Below the pieces are notes generated by a model that saw only the letters and a list, made by a program, of their open reading frames with translations, did no database searches and was not told where the DNA came from. A stretch of DNA of 52,511 bases from Pseudomonadota bacterium (GTDB taxonomy: Bacteria; Pseudomonadota; Gammaproteobacteria; Burkholderiales; Burkholderiaceae_C), in the NCBI GenBank assembly GCA_021847345.1, contig JAJZTW010000023.1, positions 1 to 52,511 of the forward strand, given 5' to 3'. The translations under genes were made by a program, and so were the position numbers. Position 1 is the first letter of the stretch, and every line of letters begins with the position of its first letter. Positions 17,210 through 25,787 of this stretch are shown one piece after another.

Positions 17210-18372
17210 AGGCCTGGCCCAAAGTTGCCCTCGCGGACATTGCGCCTATCGTTCGCAGGCCGGTCGAGATTCGGCACGATCAAGCGTATCCCGAGCTCGG
17301 CATCCGATCCTTCGGCAAGGGGACGTTTCACAAACCACCGATCTCCGGGAGCGAGGTCGGCTCCAAGCGCTTGTTTCGAATCGAGGCCGGCGACTTGGTA
17401 TTCTCGAACGTGTTCGCGTGGGAAGGCGCAATTGCAGTGGCGTCACAGGCAGATGCGGGACGGTTCGGATCGCATCGCTTCATCACTTGCGCCGTTGATG
17501 ACAGCAGGGCCGACGCGACCTACCTCAAGCACTACTTGACTGCATCACCGGATGGACGCGCGCAAGTCCTGCAAGCGTCGCCTGGCGGCGCCGGACGAAA
17601 CCGCACGCTGGGGGTCAAGAAGATGGGGAAGATTCTCATTCCTTTGCCGCCCCTCGCTGTACAACAAGCTGTCGTCGCCCGCCTCGACGCGCTGGCCGAG
17701 AAAACGCGGGAAGTCGAGGCGCATCTGGATGCAGTCGAGCGTGATGTTGAGCACCTTCTAGCCTTGCGTTTCCGAGACGTCATTGCTGATGCGCCGCTGC
17801 GGGCGATGGCGGAGGTGGCGCCCCTGGTACGGCGCGAGGTGAGTATCGACGCGGAGAAAAGCTACACCGAGTTGGGTGTCCGCAGCTTCTACAAGGGCTC
17901 CTTCCATCGCCGCACCGTTCCAGGATCCGACTTTTCCTGGCAGGACCTCTACCGAGTAAAAGCTGGCGACTTGGTGTTCAGCAACATCATGGCCTGGGAG
18001 ATGGCCATCGCGGTTGCCGTAGCCGAGGATGATGGCTGCGTGGGCAACCACCGCATGCTCACGTGCGAAGCCCGCCCCGATACAGCCGTCCCCGGTTTCT
18101 TGTGGTTCTACTTCACCACCGAGGACGGTTTCGCCAAGGTCTATGCGGCTTCACCGGGTACCGCGGCCAGAAACCGAACGATGACCGCCTCCGCTCTTAT
18201 GGCCATCGATGTGCCGGTGCCTCCCTTGGCCGCGCAACAGACTTTCGGCCGCCTGCAGGCGGCCGTCGCAGCGTTGAAGGCCAAGCACGCAGCCATCCGC
18301 CAGGCCAACACCGCCATAATCCCGGCGGCGCTGGAACGCATCTTCTCGATCGAGGTGCCCGCTCATGCTTGA
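17206..18372 (+). CDS. hsdS: Type I restriction-modification specificity subunit (HsdS) with two similar halves
   Basis: This 388-residue DNA-recognition subunit is built of two target-recognition domains. Each is followed by a conserved helical spacer (ARLDALAEKTREVEAHLDAV near the middle; RLQAAVAALKAKHAAIRQ near the end). The two TRDs are clearly related to each other: ELGIRSFGKGTFHK against ELGVRSFYKGSFHR, then AGDLVFSNVFAWEGAIAVA against AGDLVFSNIMAWEMAIAVA. Most HsdS proteins have two unrelated TRDs, so this one probably reads a target whose two half-sites are similar or identical. It overlaps the downstream GHKL gene by 8 bp. The exact target cannot be predicted from sequence. Confidence 0.93.
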   Translation: MKAWPKVALADIAPIVRRPVEIRHDQAYPELGIRSFGKGTFHKPPISGSEVGSKRLFRIEAGDLVFSNVFAWEGAIAVASQADAGRFGSHRFITCAVDDSRADATYLKHYLTASPDGRAQVLQASPGGAGRNRTLGVKKMGKILIPLPPLAVQQAVVARLDALAEKTREVEAHLDAVERDVEHLLALRFRDVIADAPLRAMAEVAPLVRREVSIDAEKSYTELGVRSFYKGSFHRRTVPGSDFSWQDLYRVKAGDLVFSNIMAWEMAIAVAVAEDDGCVGNHRMLTCEARPDTAVPGFLWFYFTTEDGFAKVYAASPGTAARNRTMTASALMAIDVPVPPLAAQQTFGRLQAAVAALKAKHAAIRQANTAIIPAALERIFSIEVPAHA

Positions 18373-20296
18373 GCAGCCGCTGCAGAACTCCCTGTTCGAG
18401 GACAACTACCTGCTGCGCGAACTCGGGCAGGTCGCCCATGTGCCTCAGGTAGCCCTGACCGAACTGGTGGCCAATGCCTGGGACGCCGGGGCGACTCGCG
18501 TTGAGCTGAGCCTGCCGGATGAAATCGGAGGCAGGCTCACGGTGACGGACAACGGGCACGGCATGACGCCGGCGCAATTCAAGAAGCGCTGGATGACGCT
18601 GCGTTACGACCGCTTGAAGCACCAGGGCTCCAATGTCGAGTTCCCTGCTGGGCGATACGGGCGCCCGCGCCGCGCCTACGGTCGAAATGGCGTGGGCCGT
18701 CACGGCCTGCTGTGCTTTGCCGACACCTACGAGGTCCAGACCTGGCGCGACGGGGTGCTGGCCACCTTTGTCGTCGGCACTGAGTCCGGGCCAAGCCCTT
18801 TCGTACTGCGCAGCGAGGCCTTGGGCCGGCACAAGGACAGCGGCACGCAGCTGTCAGTTGGCGTCATGCGCAAGCTACCAGACGCAGACGAGATCCTGAC
18901 TGTGCTGGCAGCGCGCTTCGTGCACGACCCTGAGTTCGAGATCAGGGTCAACGGCGTTCAACGCAGCTTCAGCGAAATCGAGGGGCGCGTCAGCGAAGAG
19001 TTGCTAGACCTCGGTGCAGGCCGAACCGCCACCGTTATCGTGATTGACTCAACGCGGCTGAATCATGCGTCCGTGCATCAGGGCATCGCATTCTGGGTGC
19101 AGCGCCGATTGGTGGGATTGCCCTCTTGGTCGATCGGACAGGACGCCACCTTCGACGGCCGCACCCGATTTGCACGGCGCTACAAAGTGATCGTGGATAC
19201 CCAGGGCTACGAATCTGACGTCGAGCAGGACTGGACGGCGTTCCGCGCAACGGACGCGGTGCGCGACCTGTACAAGGCCGCCGCAGAGCACATCGGCAAG
19301 GTGGCGCAGGATCTGGCGGCCGAAATCGTCGACGCAGCATCGGAAGACGCGCTGGTGCAGAACCGGACAGAACTGGCCAGCTTGGGACACGGCGCGCGGC
19401 TCGAAGTTGCCGATTTCACCAAGGTTGTGGCCCAAGCGCACCCGACCATCTCTCCGGACTTTCTGGCCGCCGCGGTCAAGGCTGTCATCCACCTCGAAAA
19501 GACCAAGAGCGGCGCAGCCTTGCTGCAGAAGCTCTCGTCAATGGCACCGGACGACATCAGCGGCCTGGATCGCCTGCTGACGGAGTGGACGGTCAAGGAT
19601 GCGCTGCGTGTCCTCGATGAGATCGACAGCCGGATGGGAGTGATCGAGACCATTCGGCGCCTGGCCGACGATCCGAAGACCGATGAACTGCACACCCTAC
19701 ACCCCTTGATCCTACGCTCACGCTGGCTGTTCGGTCCCGAATTCGAGTCCCAGGAGTACTGTTCAAACGTAACGCTGCAGACTGTGGCCCGCGAGCTGTT
19801 TAAGAGCACCGAGGCGCAGTTCATCAACGAGCGCCACCGCCCGGATATCGTTGTACTTCCCGAGAAGACGACGTGGCAGATGACAGGCGTCGAGTCATTT
19901 GACCCGGTCGATACGACCCTCACAAGGATGCAGCATGTGCTGGTCATCGAACTCAAGAAGGGCGGGTTCGAGCTCACTCGCAAGGAAATTAATCAGGCCG
20001 ATGGCTACGTTCAGGACATCGCCGCCTCCGGCGCGTTTTCGGGCTCCCCATTCATTTGCGCGTGGGTTGTCGGACAGAAGATCGCTGCGGGTGTCGAGCG
20101 CGACAAGCAGCTCGGCAGTCCGACGTACGGGCGCGTCCGGGCAGCGACCTTCGGCTCATTGGTGGACACAGCCAACGCACGCCTACTAAAGCTCCGCACG
20201 GTGCTTGCTGACCGATACGACGAATCGTCGACCAACGAGCTCTTGAACCGAGTGTTCACGCAGCCAAGCCAAGGCGGCCTAGGCTTCCAACCATGA
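18365..20296 (+). CDS. GHKL (HSP90/MORC-like) ATPase fused to a PD-(D/E)XK (Shedu/DUF4263-like) nuclease domain
   Basis: This 643-residue protein has an N-terminal GHKL ATPase: the N box is ELVANAWDAGA (Glu33, Asn37, Asp40), the G1 box DNGHGM (62-67), the G2 glycine loop GRNGVGRHG (106-114), and a Gly-Thr at 160-161. A helical middle follows. At the C-terminus (about 440-575), HRPDIVVLPE (Asp494) and VLVIELKKGG (Glu529, Lys531) form a PD-(D/E)XK-like site, followed by INQADGYVQ (Gln545). This order resembles the DUF4263/Shedu nuclease domain. ATP-driven dimer closure could gate DNA cutting. Its start overlaps the hsdS stop by 8 bp, so it is coupled to the restriction operon. No known subunit of type I systems has this architecture; membership of a defence complex is inference. 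Confidence 0.8.
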   Translation: MLEQPLQNSLFEDNYLLRELGQVAHVPQVALTELVANAWDAGATRVELSLPDEIGGRLTVTDNGHGMTPAQFKKRWMTLRYDRLKHQGSNVEFPAGRYGRPRRAYGRNGVGRHGLLCFADTYEVQTWRDGVLATFVVGTESGPSPFVLRSEALGRHKDSGTQLSVGVMRKLPDADEILTVLAARFVHDPEFEIRVNGVQRSFSEIEGRVSEELLDLGAGRTATVIVIDSTRLNHASVHQGIAFWVQRRLVGLPSWSIGQDATFDGRTRFARRYKVIVDTQGYESDVEQDWTAFRATDAVRDLYKAAAEHIGKVAQDLAAEIVDAASEDALVQNRTELASLGHGARLEVADFTKVVAQAHPTISPDFLAAAVKAVIHLEKTKSGAALLQKLSSMAPDDISGLDRLLTEWTVKDALRVLDEIDSRMGVIETIRRLADDPKTDELHTLHPLILRSRWLFGPEFESQEYCSNVTLQTVARELFKSTEAQFINERHRPDIVVLPEKTTWQMTGVESFDPVDTTLTRMQHVLVIELKKGGFELTRKEINQADGYVQDIAASGAFSGSPFICAWVVGQKIAAGVERDKQLGSPTYGRVRAATFGSLVDTANARLLKLRTVLADRYDESSTNELLNRVFTQPSQGGLGFQP

Positions 20297-20580
20297 ACAG
20301 CGAGCAAACGTGGGACCATCAGCAGTTGCGGGCGAACATCGTCGCGGCTGCACTCGAGCTTCTCGAGCACGGCGGCACTGAGGCAATCACCTTGCAAGCG
20401 CTGGCAGCGGCCGATGATCGCTTCGCACTGAAAGAAGCCGAATCAGAGTCAATGGGCAATCCCACGCGGGTCGCAGCCGCTCCTATCCGATCAGAGGGTG
20501 CGACTAACCGCTCGAGGAGCATCACCAATGCAGATCACTCGACTGCTTATCGAGAACTTCCGCTCCATCCGCAAACTTGA
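20293..20580 (+). CDS. Small TetR-like ORF between the GHKL-nuclease and OLD-family genes
   Basis: This is a 95-residue frame starting at an ATGA overlap with the preceding gene. Residues 13-42 (RANIVAAALELLEHGGTEAI, then TLQALAA) resemble helices 1-3 of a TetR-type DNA-binding domain. After about residue 45 the sequence loses any family character and runs 53 bp into the next gene in another frame. It may be a decayed TetR gene, a small regulator of the operon, or simply a translated coupling ORF. Base composition fits its neighbours up to about 20440. A real product is uncertain. Confidence 0.4.
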   Translation: MNSEQTWDHQQLRANIVAAALELLEHGGTEAITLQALAAADDRFALKEAESESMGNPTRVAAAPIRSEGATNRSRSITNADHSTAYRELPLHPQT

Positions 20581-22438
20581 GGTCGAGCTCGGTGAGAGCA
20601 CGGTCCTGATAGGACGCAACAACGCCGGCAAGACGGCCGTGCTCGATGCCCTTCGTATCGCGTTGACGCGTCGCTGGGGCCAGCGGGGCAGCGGATTCAC
20701 GGAGTACGACATCCATCTGCCCGATGCGAACACGGATCCCAAGCTCTCGACAGGCGTCCTCATAGAAATCAGCGTCGAAGAGCGCGCGCCCGGCGAATGG
20801 TCTGAAGCGATCCAGCAGGATCTGGACAACATCGCACAGATTGATCCTGCCACGGGGCTCACATCTGTGATGTTGCGCGTAACGTATGCGTGGAGCGCGC
20901 CCGATGATGCCTTCATGCCAACTTGGCAGTTCTTGAACGCAGCCCGAAAACCCCTGCCTGGAGTATCCGCCAAGCGAATCAATCTGGAACGATTTTGGCA
21001 GTACCTTCCGGTGTTCTATTTAAGTGCACTTCGTGACGTCAGCGAGGAGTTTTCGCCTCGCTCGCAGTTCTGGGGGCGACTGCTCAAGGCCATCCAGATC
21101 CCTCCCGCGCTGGAGAAGCGCGTCTATCGCATTCTGGTACGGGTTAATCGTCGCCTCCTGGCGGCTGACCCTCGCCTGAAGGGCATCGCCGACACGCTGA
21201 GCGGCGCAACGCGCATTGCCGCTAAAGATCGAACCGGCTCAGCCGATCTCCAACTGATGCCGCTGCAGACGTGGGACCTGCTGTCCAAGGCGGAGATCAT
21301 CCTGCGCAACGAAAACACATGGCCGTGGTTGCCGATCAAGCAACATGGCCAAGGCTTGCAAAGCCTATCGGTCATGTTTCTCTTCCAGGCGTTTGTCGAA
21401 TACCTGCTCAAGGAGATCTTCGAAGCCGACAGCACACCGCTGCTCGCACTGGAGGAGCCCGAAACCCATCTCCATCCGCAGGCAGCCCGTACGCTATGGC
21501 ATCACGTGTCCAAGTTGGCTGGCCAGAAGATCGTGACGACGCACAGTCCGTACTTCGTGCAGCACGTCCCCTTCCGCGATCTTCGGCTACTTCGCCTGAC
21601 CGAATCGGGAACCGAGATTCGGTGGTTGCCCAAGACGTTCTCGGCGATAGTCCCTGTCCATCCTCCCTTGCTAGCGGTCGTAGCAGGGAGCGGCGGAACC
21701 CTCAAATTCGACACTGCGCGTGGCCGCCTGGAGGTGAACGGGCGCCTCGAGGAGCCTTTGTACCGCAGACTGCTCACTTGTTATGGGGGGCATGCTGACA
21801 TGGCTAAAGCGCACGCCGCGCTGCGTGCGCTGAGAGATGAATCGGCCGTCTACGTGAGTGATGCGGATTTGCAGGGCCTGGACACGTATGCTCGACGCAT
21901 TCGTGGGGAGATCTTCTTCGCGGATCGGTGGCTACTGGTTGAGGGGCAGGCAGAGTATGCCCTCGTTTCAGGTCTGGCTGAAGCGCTGGGAACGCCGCTC
22001 GATGATTTTGGGATCGCCCTGATCGACGCCGTGAACAATGGAAATCCCCAGACCTTCGCATTGCTAGCGCGAGCGCTCAACATTCCATGGGTCGCAGTGT
22101 TGGACGGTGATGCCGCGGGCCGCGGCTACAAGGCGGCAATGGTGTCGCGAGGGTTTGACCAGGCATTGATCGACGAACGATGCCGACTGCTGCCTGCCGG
22201 GGACTTGGAACAACAACTGATCGCCGACGGCGCCCACGCCGAACTCCGGGCGATCCTGGCCCACCTGGGGAAGCCAGACGCCAACACCTGCGACCTGCCA
22301 GCGTTGATCGACTTGATGCGCAATTCAAAGACGGACTATTCCGCAGAGCTGGCCAGGCGCGTCAAGGAAACCCCCGCCCTCGCCCACACACTTTTGCAAC
22401 CGGTGAGAGAAGCCATCGAACACTTGCGAGGCCTCTAA
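20528..22438 (+). CDS. OLD-family ATPase/TOPRIM nuclease, GajA-like
   Basis: This 636-residue protein has an ABC-type ATPase split by inserts: Walker A GRNNAGKT (29-36), the signature region QHGQGLQSLSVM (272-283), Walker B LLALEEPETHLHP (305-317) and H-loop TTHSP (337-341). A C-terminal TOPRIM domain follows, with Glu472 (LLVEGQAEY) and Asp526/Asp528 (VAVLDGDAAG). This is the class 2 OLD architecture of GajA, the DNA-nicking subunit of Gabija anti-phage defence. ATG 20528 fits the universal start MQITRLLIENFRSI and has GGAG upstream; the frame from 20498 adds ten unrelated residues. The following UvrD gene begins on its stop (TAATG), as expected of GajA-GajB. It is somewhat longer than the B. 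cereus GajA known to me. Confidence 0.88.
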   Translation: MQITRLLIENFRSIRKLEVELGESTVLIGRNNAGKTAVLDALRIALTRRWGQRGSGFTEYDIHLPDANTDPKLSTGVLIEISVEERAPGEWSEAIQQDLDNIAQIDPATGLTSVMLRVTYAWSAPDDAFMPTWQFLNAARKPLPGVSAKRINLERFWQYLPVFYLSALRDVSEEFSPRSQFWGRLLKAIQIPPALEKRVYRILVRVNRRLLAADPRLKGIADTLSGATRIAAKDRTGSADLQLMPLQTWDLLSKAEIILRNENTWPWLPIKQHGQGLQSLSVMFLFQAFVEYLLKEIFEADSTPLLALEEPETHLHPQAARTLWHHVSKLAGQKIVTTHSPYFVQHVPFRDLRLLRLTESGTEIRWLPKTFSAIVPVHPPLLAVVAGSGGTLKFDTARGRLEVNGRLEEPLYRRLLTCYGGHADMAKAHAALRALRDESAVYVSDADLQGLDTYARRIRGEIFFADRWLLVEGQAEYALVSGLAEALGTPLDDFGIALIDAVNNGNPQTFALLARALNIPWVAVLDGDAAGRGYKAAMVSRGFDQALIDERCRLLPAGDLEQQLIADGAHAELRAILAHLGKPDANTCDLPALIDLMRNSKTDYSAELARRVKETPALAHTLLQPVREAIEHLRGL

Positions 22439-24369
22439 TGACTGACGACACGAATCCGCTGGAGGCTGCTCTGTCGCGGCTGTCGCGGGCACAGCGCCAA
22501 TGCGTCGACTGGCGTGATGGCAGCCTGTTGGTCCTCGCGGGCCCAGGCTCTGGCAAGACGCAGGTCCTGACATCGCGCATCGCCAGTCTCCTCGATGAAG
22601 GCAAGGACCGGAGCTTCCGCATCTTGGCATTGACTTTCACAAACAAGGCCGCTGACGAAATGAAAGAGCGGGTTGCCCTTTTCGCTCCGGGGCTGGACGA
22701 GCGCGCTGTCATCACGACGTTCCACAGCTTTTGCGGGCAGGTACTTCGTCAGCACGGCGTGCACATCGGCATAGCAGCAGACTTCGCAATCTTTTCCTTG
22801 GACGCGGATCGCAAAGCAACGTTGAGGGACGCTATCGAACGCTGTCGCGCAGATGGCCGTGAGGTCGACATTGACGAGTCCAGGGCGCTTTCGATGATTG
22901 ATCGACTCAAGTCGCGCCTGATTTCTACTGAGCGTGCGCCTGATGTGCTGACGAAGGTGGCGGATGCCGACGAAGTGGTCTTGTTGTATCGTGCGTACGA
23001 AGCCGAGCTTCGCCATAACAATGCGCTGGACTTCAACTCCCTCATCTTGGAAACGTATCGTCTCTTCAAGACCTTCCCCGCGGTGGCCGAGCGGTACCGA
23101 CGCTCCTATCCGTACTGGCTCCTTGACGAGTTCCAGGATACGACTAACGCCCAGTACAAGTTGCTGAGGGAGATGGCGGGCGACAAGTTTCGGAACCTCT
23201 TTGCAGTCGCCGACGATGATCAGATCATCTACCAGTGGAACGGAGCGAGCTTTCAGCAAATCCAGCGCTTCCGTTCCGATTTCGCAGCCCAGGTGTTCCA
23301 ACTGCCGACCAACTACCGTTGCCCGCCTGCTATCGTGGACGCTGCCAACCGGCTGGTCGCGCACAACGCTCAGAGGTCAGAGGCCAAAGCACCGCTGCAA
23401 GTCGGCAAGCCGCACTCGGCGCTTCCCCCGAGTGAACAGATTCAACTTCGCGTCTTCGAGTCCGCTGAACAGGAGGCCGAGGGTATCGCCAGGGAAATTG
23501 CCGCGCTCAGCGTCGACCGACGCGCCAACACAGCGGTTCTGGCACGTACTCGCGCCCTGCTCGAGAGCATCGCATCCGCTCTCGGCGAACTGAATGTTCC
23601 GTCGGTGCTCTCCCAACGACGAGACGACTTCCTTTCCCCTGAAGTTCGGTTCCTCGTCGCGTGTTTGCGCCAAGCCTGCAGACCGCTAGACCGCAGAAAC
23701 CTCTCGGTCCTGGTGGAGGCATTTAATCGCCTGGGCGGGCTCTCGATCAGCGTACCGGAGGTGGTTGCAGAGGCAGAGGCGACCGGGGAGAGTTTCGGAG
23801 GAACGTGGCTGCGGCAAGTGGGGCCAACGGGCTCTAATGACCCAGAGTCAGCCAACATTTGCCTAGCCGCCGCCCGCACCGTTTTCGCAGAAATCCGGGA
23901 AGCAAAGGGAGCCGTAGAACACGCGCTCGAGAACTTGCTACGCTTGGCCCCCAAGGGGGACCAGTCTTCAGTTGAACTTCGTGAGGATGCGGCAGTATGG
24001 AAGTCCCTCGGGCGCGAGATTGCCAGACAAATTGGCAGCGCGGCCCCCCTCGACCAGTTTTTGCAGGAACTGCAGTTGCGATCAAAGGAGCCTCCCGCTC
24101 CCAACGATGCGGTTGTCCTTATGACTGTCCATGGCTCGAAAGGTCGCGAGTTCGATTTCGTCTTTCTTGTCGGTCTGGCGGAAGACCAACTCCCCTCATA
24201 TCAGAGCCGTCAAAAGGGCGATGACAGCCCGGAGATGGAAGAGGAGAGGCGTAACTGCTTCGTCGCGATCACCAGAGCGAAGGAAATGCTCGTGCTCAGC
24301 AGAGCATTGCGATACCGAGGCTGGATGAAGGCTCCTTCCCGCTTCCTGCGGGAAATGGGACTCGGATAA
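22438..24369 (+). CDS. UvrD/Rep-type SF1 helicase, GajB-like
   Basis: This 643-residue superfamily 1A helicase shows Q-motif AQRQCVDW, Walker A LAGPGSGKT (33-41), motif Ia LTFTNKAADEMKER, motif II LLDEFQDTTNAQY (228-240), motif III VADDDQIIYQWNGA (257-270), motif IV LPTNYRCP, motif V MTVHGSKGREFDFVFL and motif VI CFVAITRAKEML. All key residues are present, so it should be an active 3'-5' helicase or translocase. ATG 22438 overlaps the stop of the OLD-family gene by one base. In Gabija, GajB partners GajA in a supramolecular complex that senses nucleotide depletion and degrades phage DNA. Here the protein is about 150 residues longer than B. cereus GajB, so a Gabija-like rather than canonical system is the safer call. 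Confidence 0.9.
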   Translation: MTDDTNPLEAALSRLSRAQRQCVDWRDGSLLVLAGPGSGKTQVLTSRIASLLDEGKDRSFRILALTFTNKAADEMKERVALFAPGLDERAVITTFHSFCGQVLRQHGVHIGIAADFAIFSLDADRKATLRDAIERCRADGREVDIDESRALSMIDRLKSRLISTERAPDVLTKVADADEVVLLYRAYEAELRHNNALDFNSLILETYRLFKTFPAVAERYRRSYPYWLLDEFQDTTNAQYKLLREMAGDKFRNLFAVADDDQIIYQWNGASFQQIQRFRSDFAAQVFQLPTNYRCPPAIVDAANRLVAHNAQRSEAKAPLQVGKPHSALPPSEQIQLRVFESAEQEAEGIAREIAALSVDRRANTAVLARTRALLESIASALGELNVPSVLSQRRDDFLSPEVRFLVACLRQACRPLDRRNLSVLVEAFNRLGGLSISVPEVVAEAEATGESFGGTWLRQVGPTGSNDPESANICLAAARTVFAEIREAKGAVEHALENLLRLAPKGDQSSVELREDAAVWKSLGREIARQIGSAAPLDQFLQELQLRSKEPPAPNDAVVLMTVHGSKGREFDFVFLVGLAEDQLPSYQSRQKGDDSPEMEEERRNCFVAITRAKEMLVLSRALRYRGWMKAPSRFLREMGLG

Positions 24370-24831
24370 GCGTGCCGTTCTTGGCTTCGATCAGGAAGCA
24401 CGCCATGCGCTCGCAGAGGCAACGGGGCAGCTGTTGCTGCGGCCAGGTGCGTAGTCTGATCAAGCCCACCGCCGTTGCCACTCCAAACCCGCCATCGATT
24501 CCGATTCAAATCCGCCACCGGCGCCGGCGAGTCGATCGGCCGACGCGCCGCGCTGGAGTTCGGGTCGACACCGCCCACCGGGGGACTGGTTGCCGGCCTT
24601 TGCGAACTTCCAAGCCGTCAACCAGTGCTACCCGTGCCAACCCATTGCGGACTTCCGCCGATTCCAAATTCGGGGCCACGAAGAGGTCAACGATACCAAG
24701 CGACAGTAGGAGTGGCCGTTGATGCCCCACGAGGGTTGGCATTAGCATCTATCGACGATGTCCACAAAGTTGCCCATATCATTGAGAGCCACGCAATATG
24801 ATACGCGACTTGAGTAGGAGCGGCTGACCCA
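24370..24831. other. Spacer with no supported gene after the defence operon
   Basis: These 462 bp follow the helicase. Frames on both strands are short, Arg/Pro-rich and lack family features. Two minus-strand fragments (FLIEAKNGTLIR near 24375-24410; LFVAPNLESAEVRNG near 24660-24700) look mildly protein-like and may be remnants. No clear terminator is visible. Near the right end, TATGAT at 24797-24802 could be a -10 for the next gene. Confidence 0.4.
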
Positions 24832-25743
24832 ATGATCGTCTTAAACATCGAAAGGGAGCTCGTCCGCGTTGAGACCTGGGATGATATTGTCTCCCGCCCT
24901 GGTTTTACGGCGAACCTCGACCCACAGAGTCATGCACTCCACGCCATCATTGGGCGGTACAACTTCGCGGACAAAATTCGTTGCGGGCTGTCGAATTGCC
25001 ATACGCCACACGCCAAAGGCTACATCGTTGTGACAAAGGGCGGACTCGAAACAAATATTGGGAAGGACTGCGGCAGAAATTATTTCGGTGTCGATTTTGA
25101 GTCAATGAGCCGTCGGTTTGACCAGGATATGGCCGACAAGGAAGGCCGCGAAAGACTCTGGAGTTTTCATTTTCGCACCGAAGAGATCAAGCAGAAGGTG
25201 CAGACGCTCAGATCAACGGAACGTGGCGCCGACTGGGTTCATCGTAGAGTCAAGGGCCTAGTCGAAGCCGGTCACGATGTTCCTGCCCCAATTGTTCGTT
25301 ACATCGCTGGCAAGGTTAAGGCTCGAGATCCTGTGGTAACGCTGGAGAGGGAGGCGACTGCGACCGAGATCGACCGTATGGAAGCAGAAAGTGGACGTCG
25401 CCTTCCCCGCCCCCAGTATATTGCAGAGCCAATAGCAACGATTGACGGATTTGACGCATTATATCCTGAGAACGACCTTCGAGCGATGCTAGTATTGGAT
25501 GTCGAAGAGCACATTCGATTATTTGAGGTCGTTTCGATCGACAATCTGGATTCCGCGGGAATTCGTCAGTGGAGCAGATGGGTGAGCACAGTCGATGCAA
25601 CGTTGGAAAAAGCCGATGCGGTCGTACAAGCCGGCAGGCGTCTCTTGACGAGCCAGAATTTGCAGCATTTCGAAAATCGATTGACTGAGAAGGATGATCG
25701 TCGGCATTTCAGTCGCTTCCTCAAGTCTCTCGACGCTGCCTGA
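24832..25743 (+). CDS. Unknown protein with a Cys/His metal-site-like motif
   Basis: This 303-residue soluble protein is one I do not recognise. The most striking segment is residues 51-86: CGLSNCHTPHAKGYIV followed by a turn and TNIGKDCGRNYFG. It contains three Cys and two His (C51, C56, H57, H60, C80) and could form a zinc site. The rest is helical and charged, with no membrane segment or signal peptide. TAGGAG lies 11 bases before ATG 24832. GC is lower than in the host genes. The stop TGA sits in GCCTGAC, a near-match to an attC R'' box, so the gene may once have been an integron cassette. Position between Gabija-like genes and a cyclase-like gene suggests defence, without direct proof. 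Confidence 0.7.
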   Translation: MIVLNIERELVRVETWDDIVSRPGFTANLDPQSHALHAIIGRYNFADKIRCGLSNCHTPHAKGYIVVTKGGLETNIGKDCGRNYFGVDFESMSRRFDQDMADKEGRERLWSFHFRTEEIKQKVQTLRSTERGADWVHRRVKGLVEAGHDVPAPIVRYIAGKVKARDPVVTLEREATATEIDRMEAESGRRLPRPQYIAEPIATIDGFDALYPENDLRAMLVLDVEEHIRLFEVVSIDNLDSAGIRQWSRWVSTVDATLEKADAVVQAGRRLLTSQNLQHFENRLTEKDDRRHFSRFLKSLDAA

Positions 25744-25770
25744 CCATGCCCGAAGCCGTCCTAGCTGGCC

Positions 25771-25777
25771 GCTAAAC
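25771..25777 (+). other. attI/attC core-like heptamer at left edge of cassette
   Basis: GCTAAAC matches the integron core GTTRRRY at six of seven positions and lies 10 bp before the ATG of the cyclase-like gene, the usual distance from a cassette boundary to a start codon. It is taken as the probable left junction of the cassette. The mismatch at the second base makes this tentative. Confidence 0.4.
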
Positions 25778-25787
25778 CGAGCATTTA

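Noticed and set aside
24296..24748. Minus-strand fragments in the spacer after the helicase, including FLIEAKNGTLIR
   Set aside because: They are short, in two different frames and without a start or family I can name. They could be remnants but do not support a gene.
25738..25777. Complete attC at the end of the Cys/His-motif gene
   Set aside because: GCCTGAC and GCTAAAC are not complementary to each other, and the distance of 40 bp is shorter than known attC sites, so it is only mentioned as a possible decayed site.
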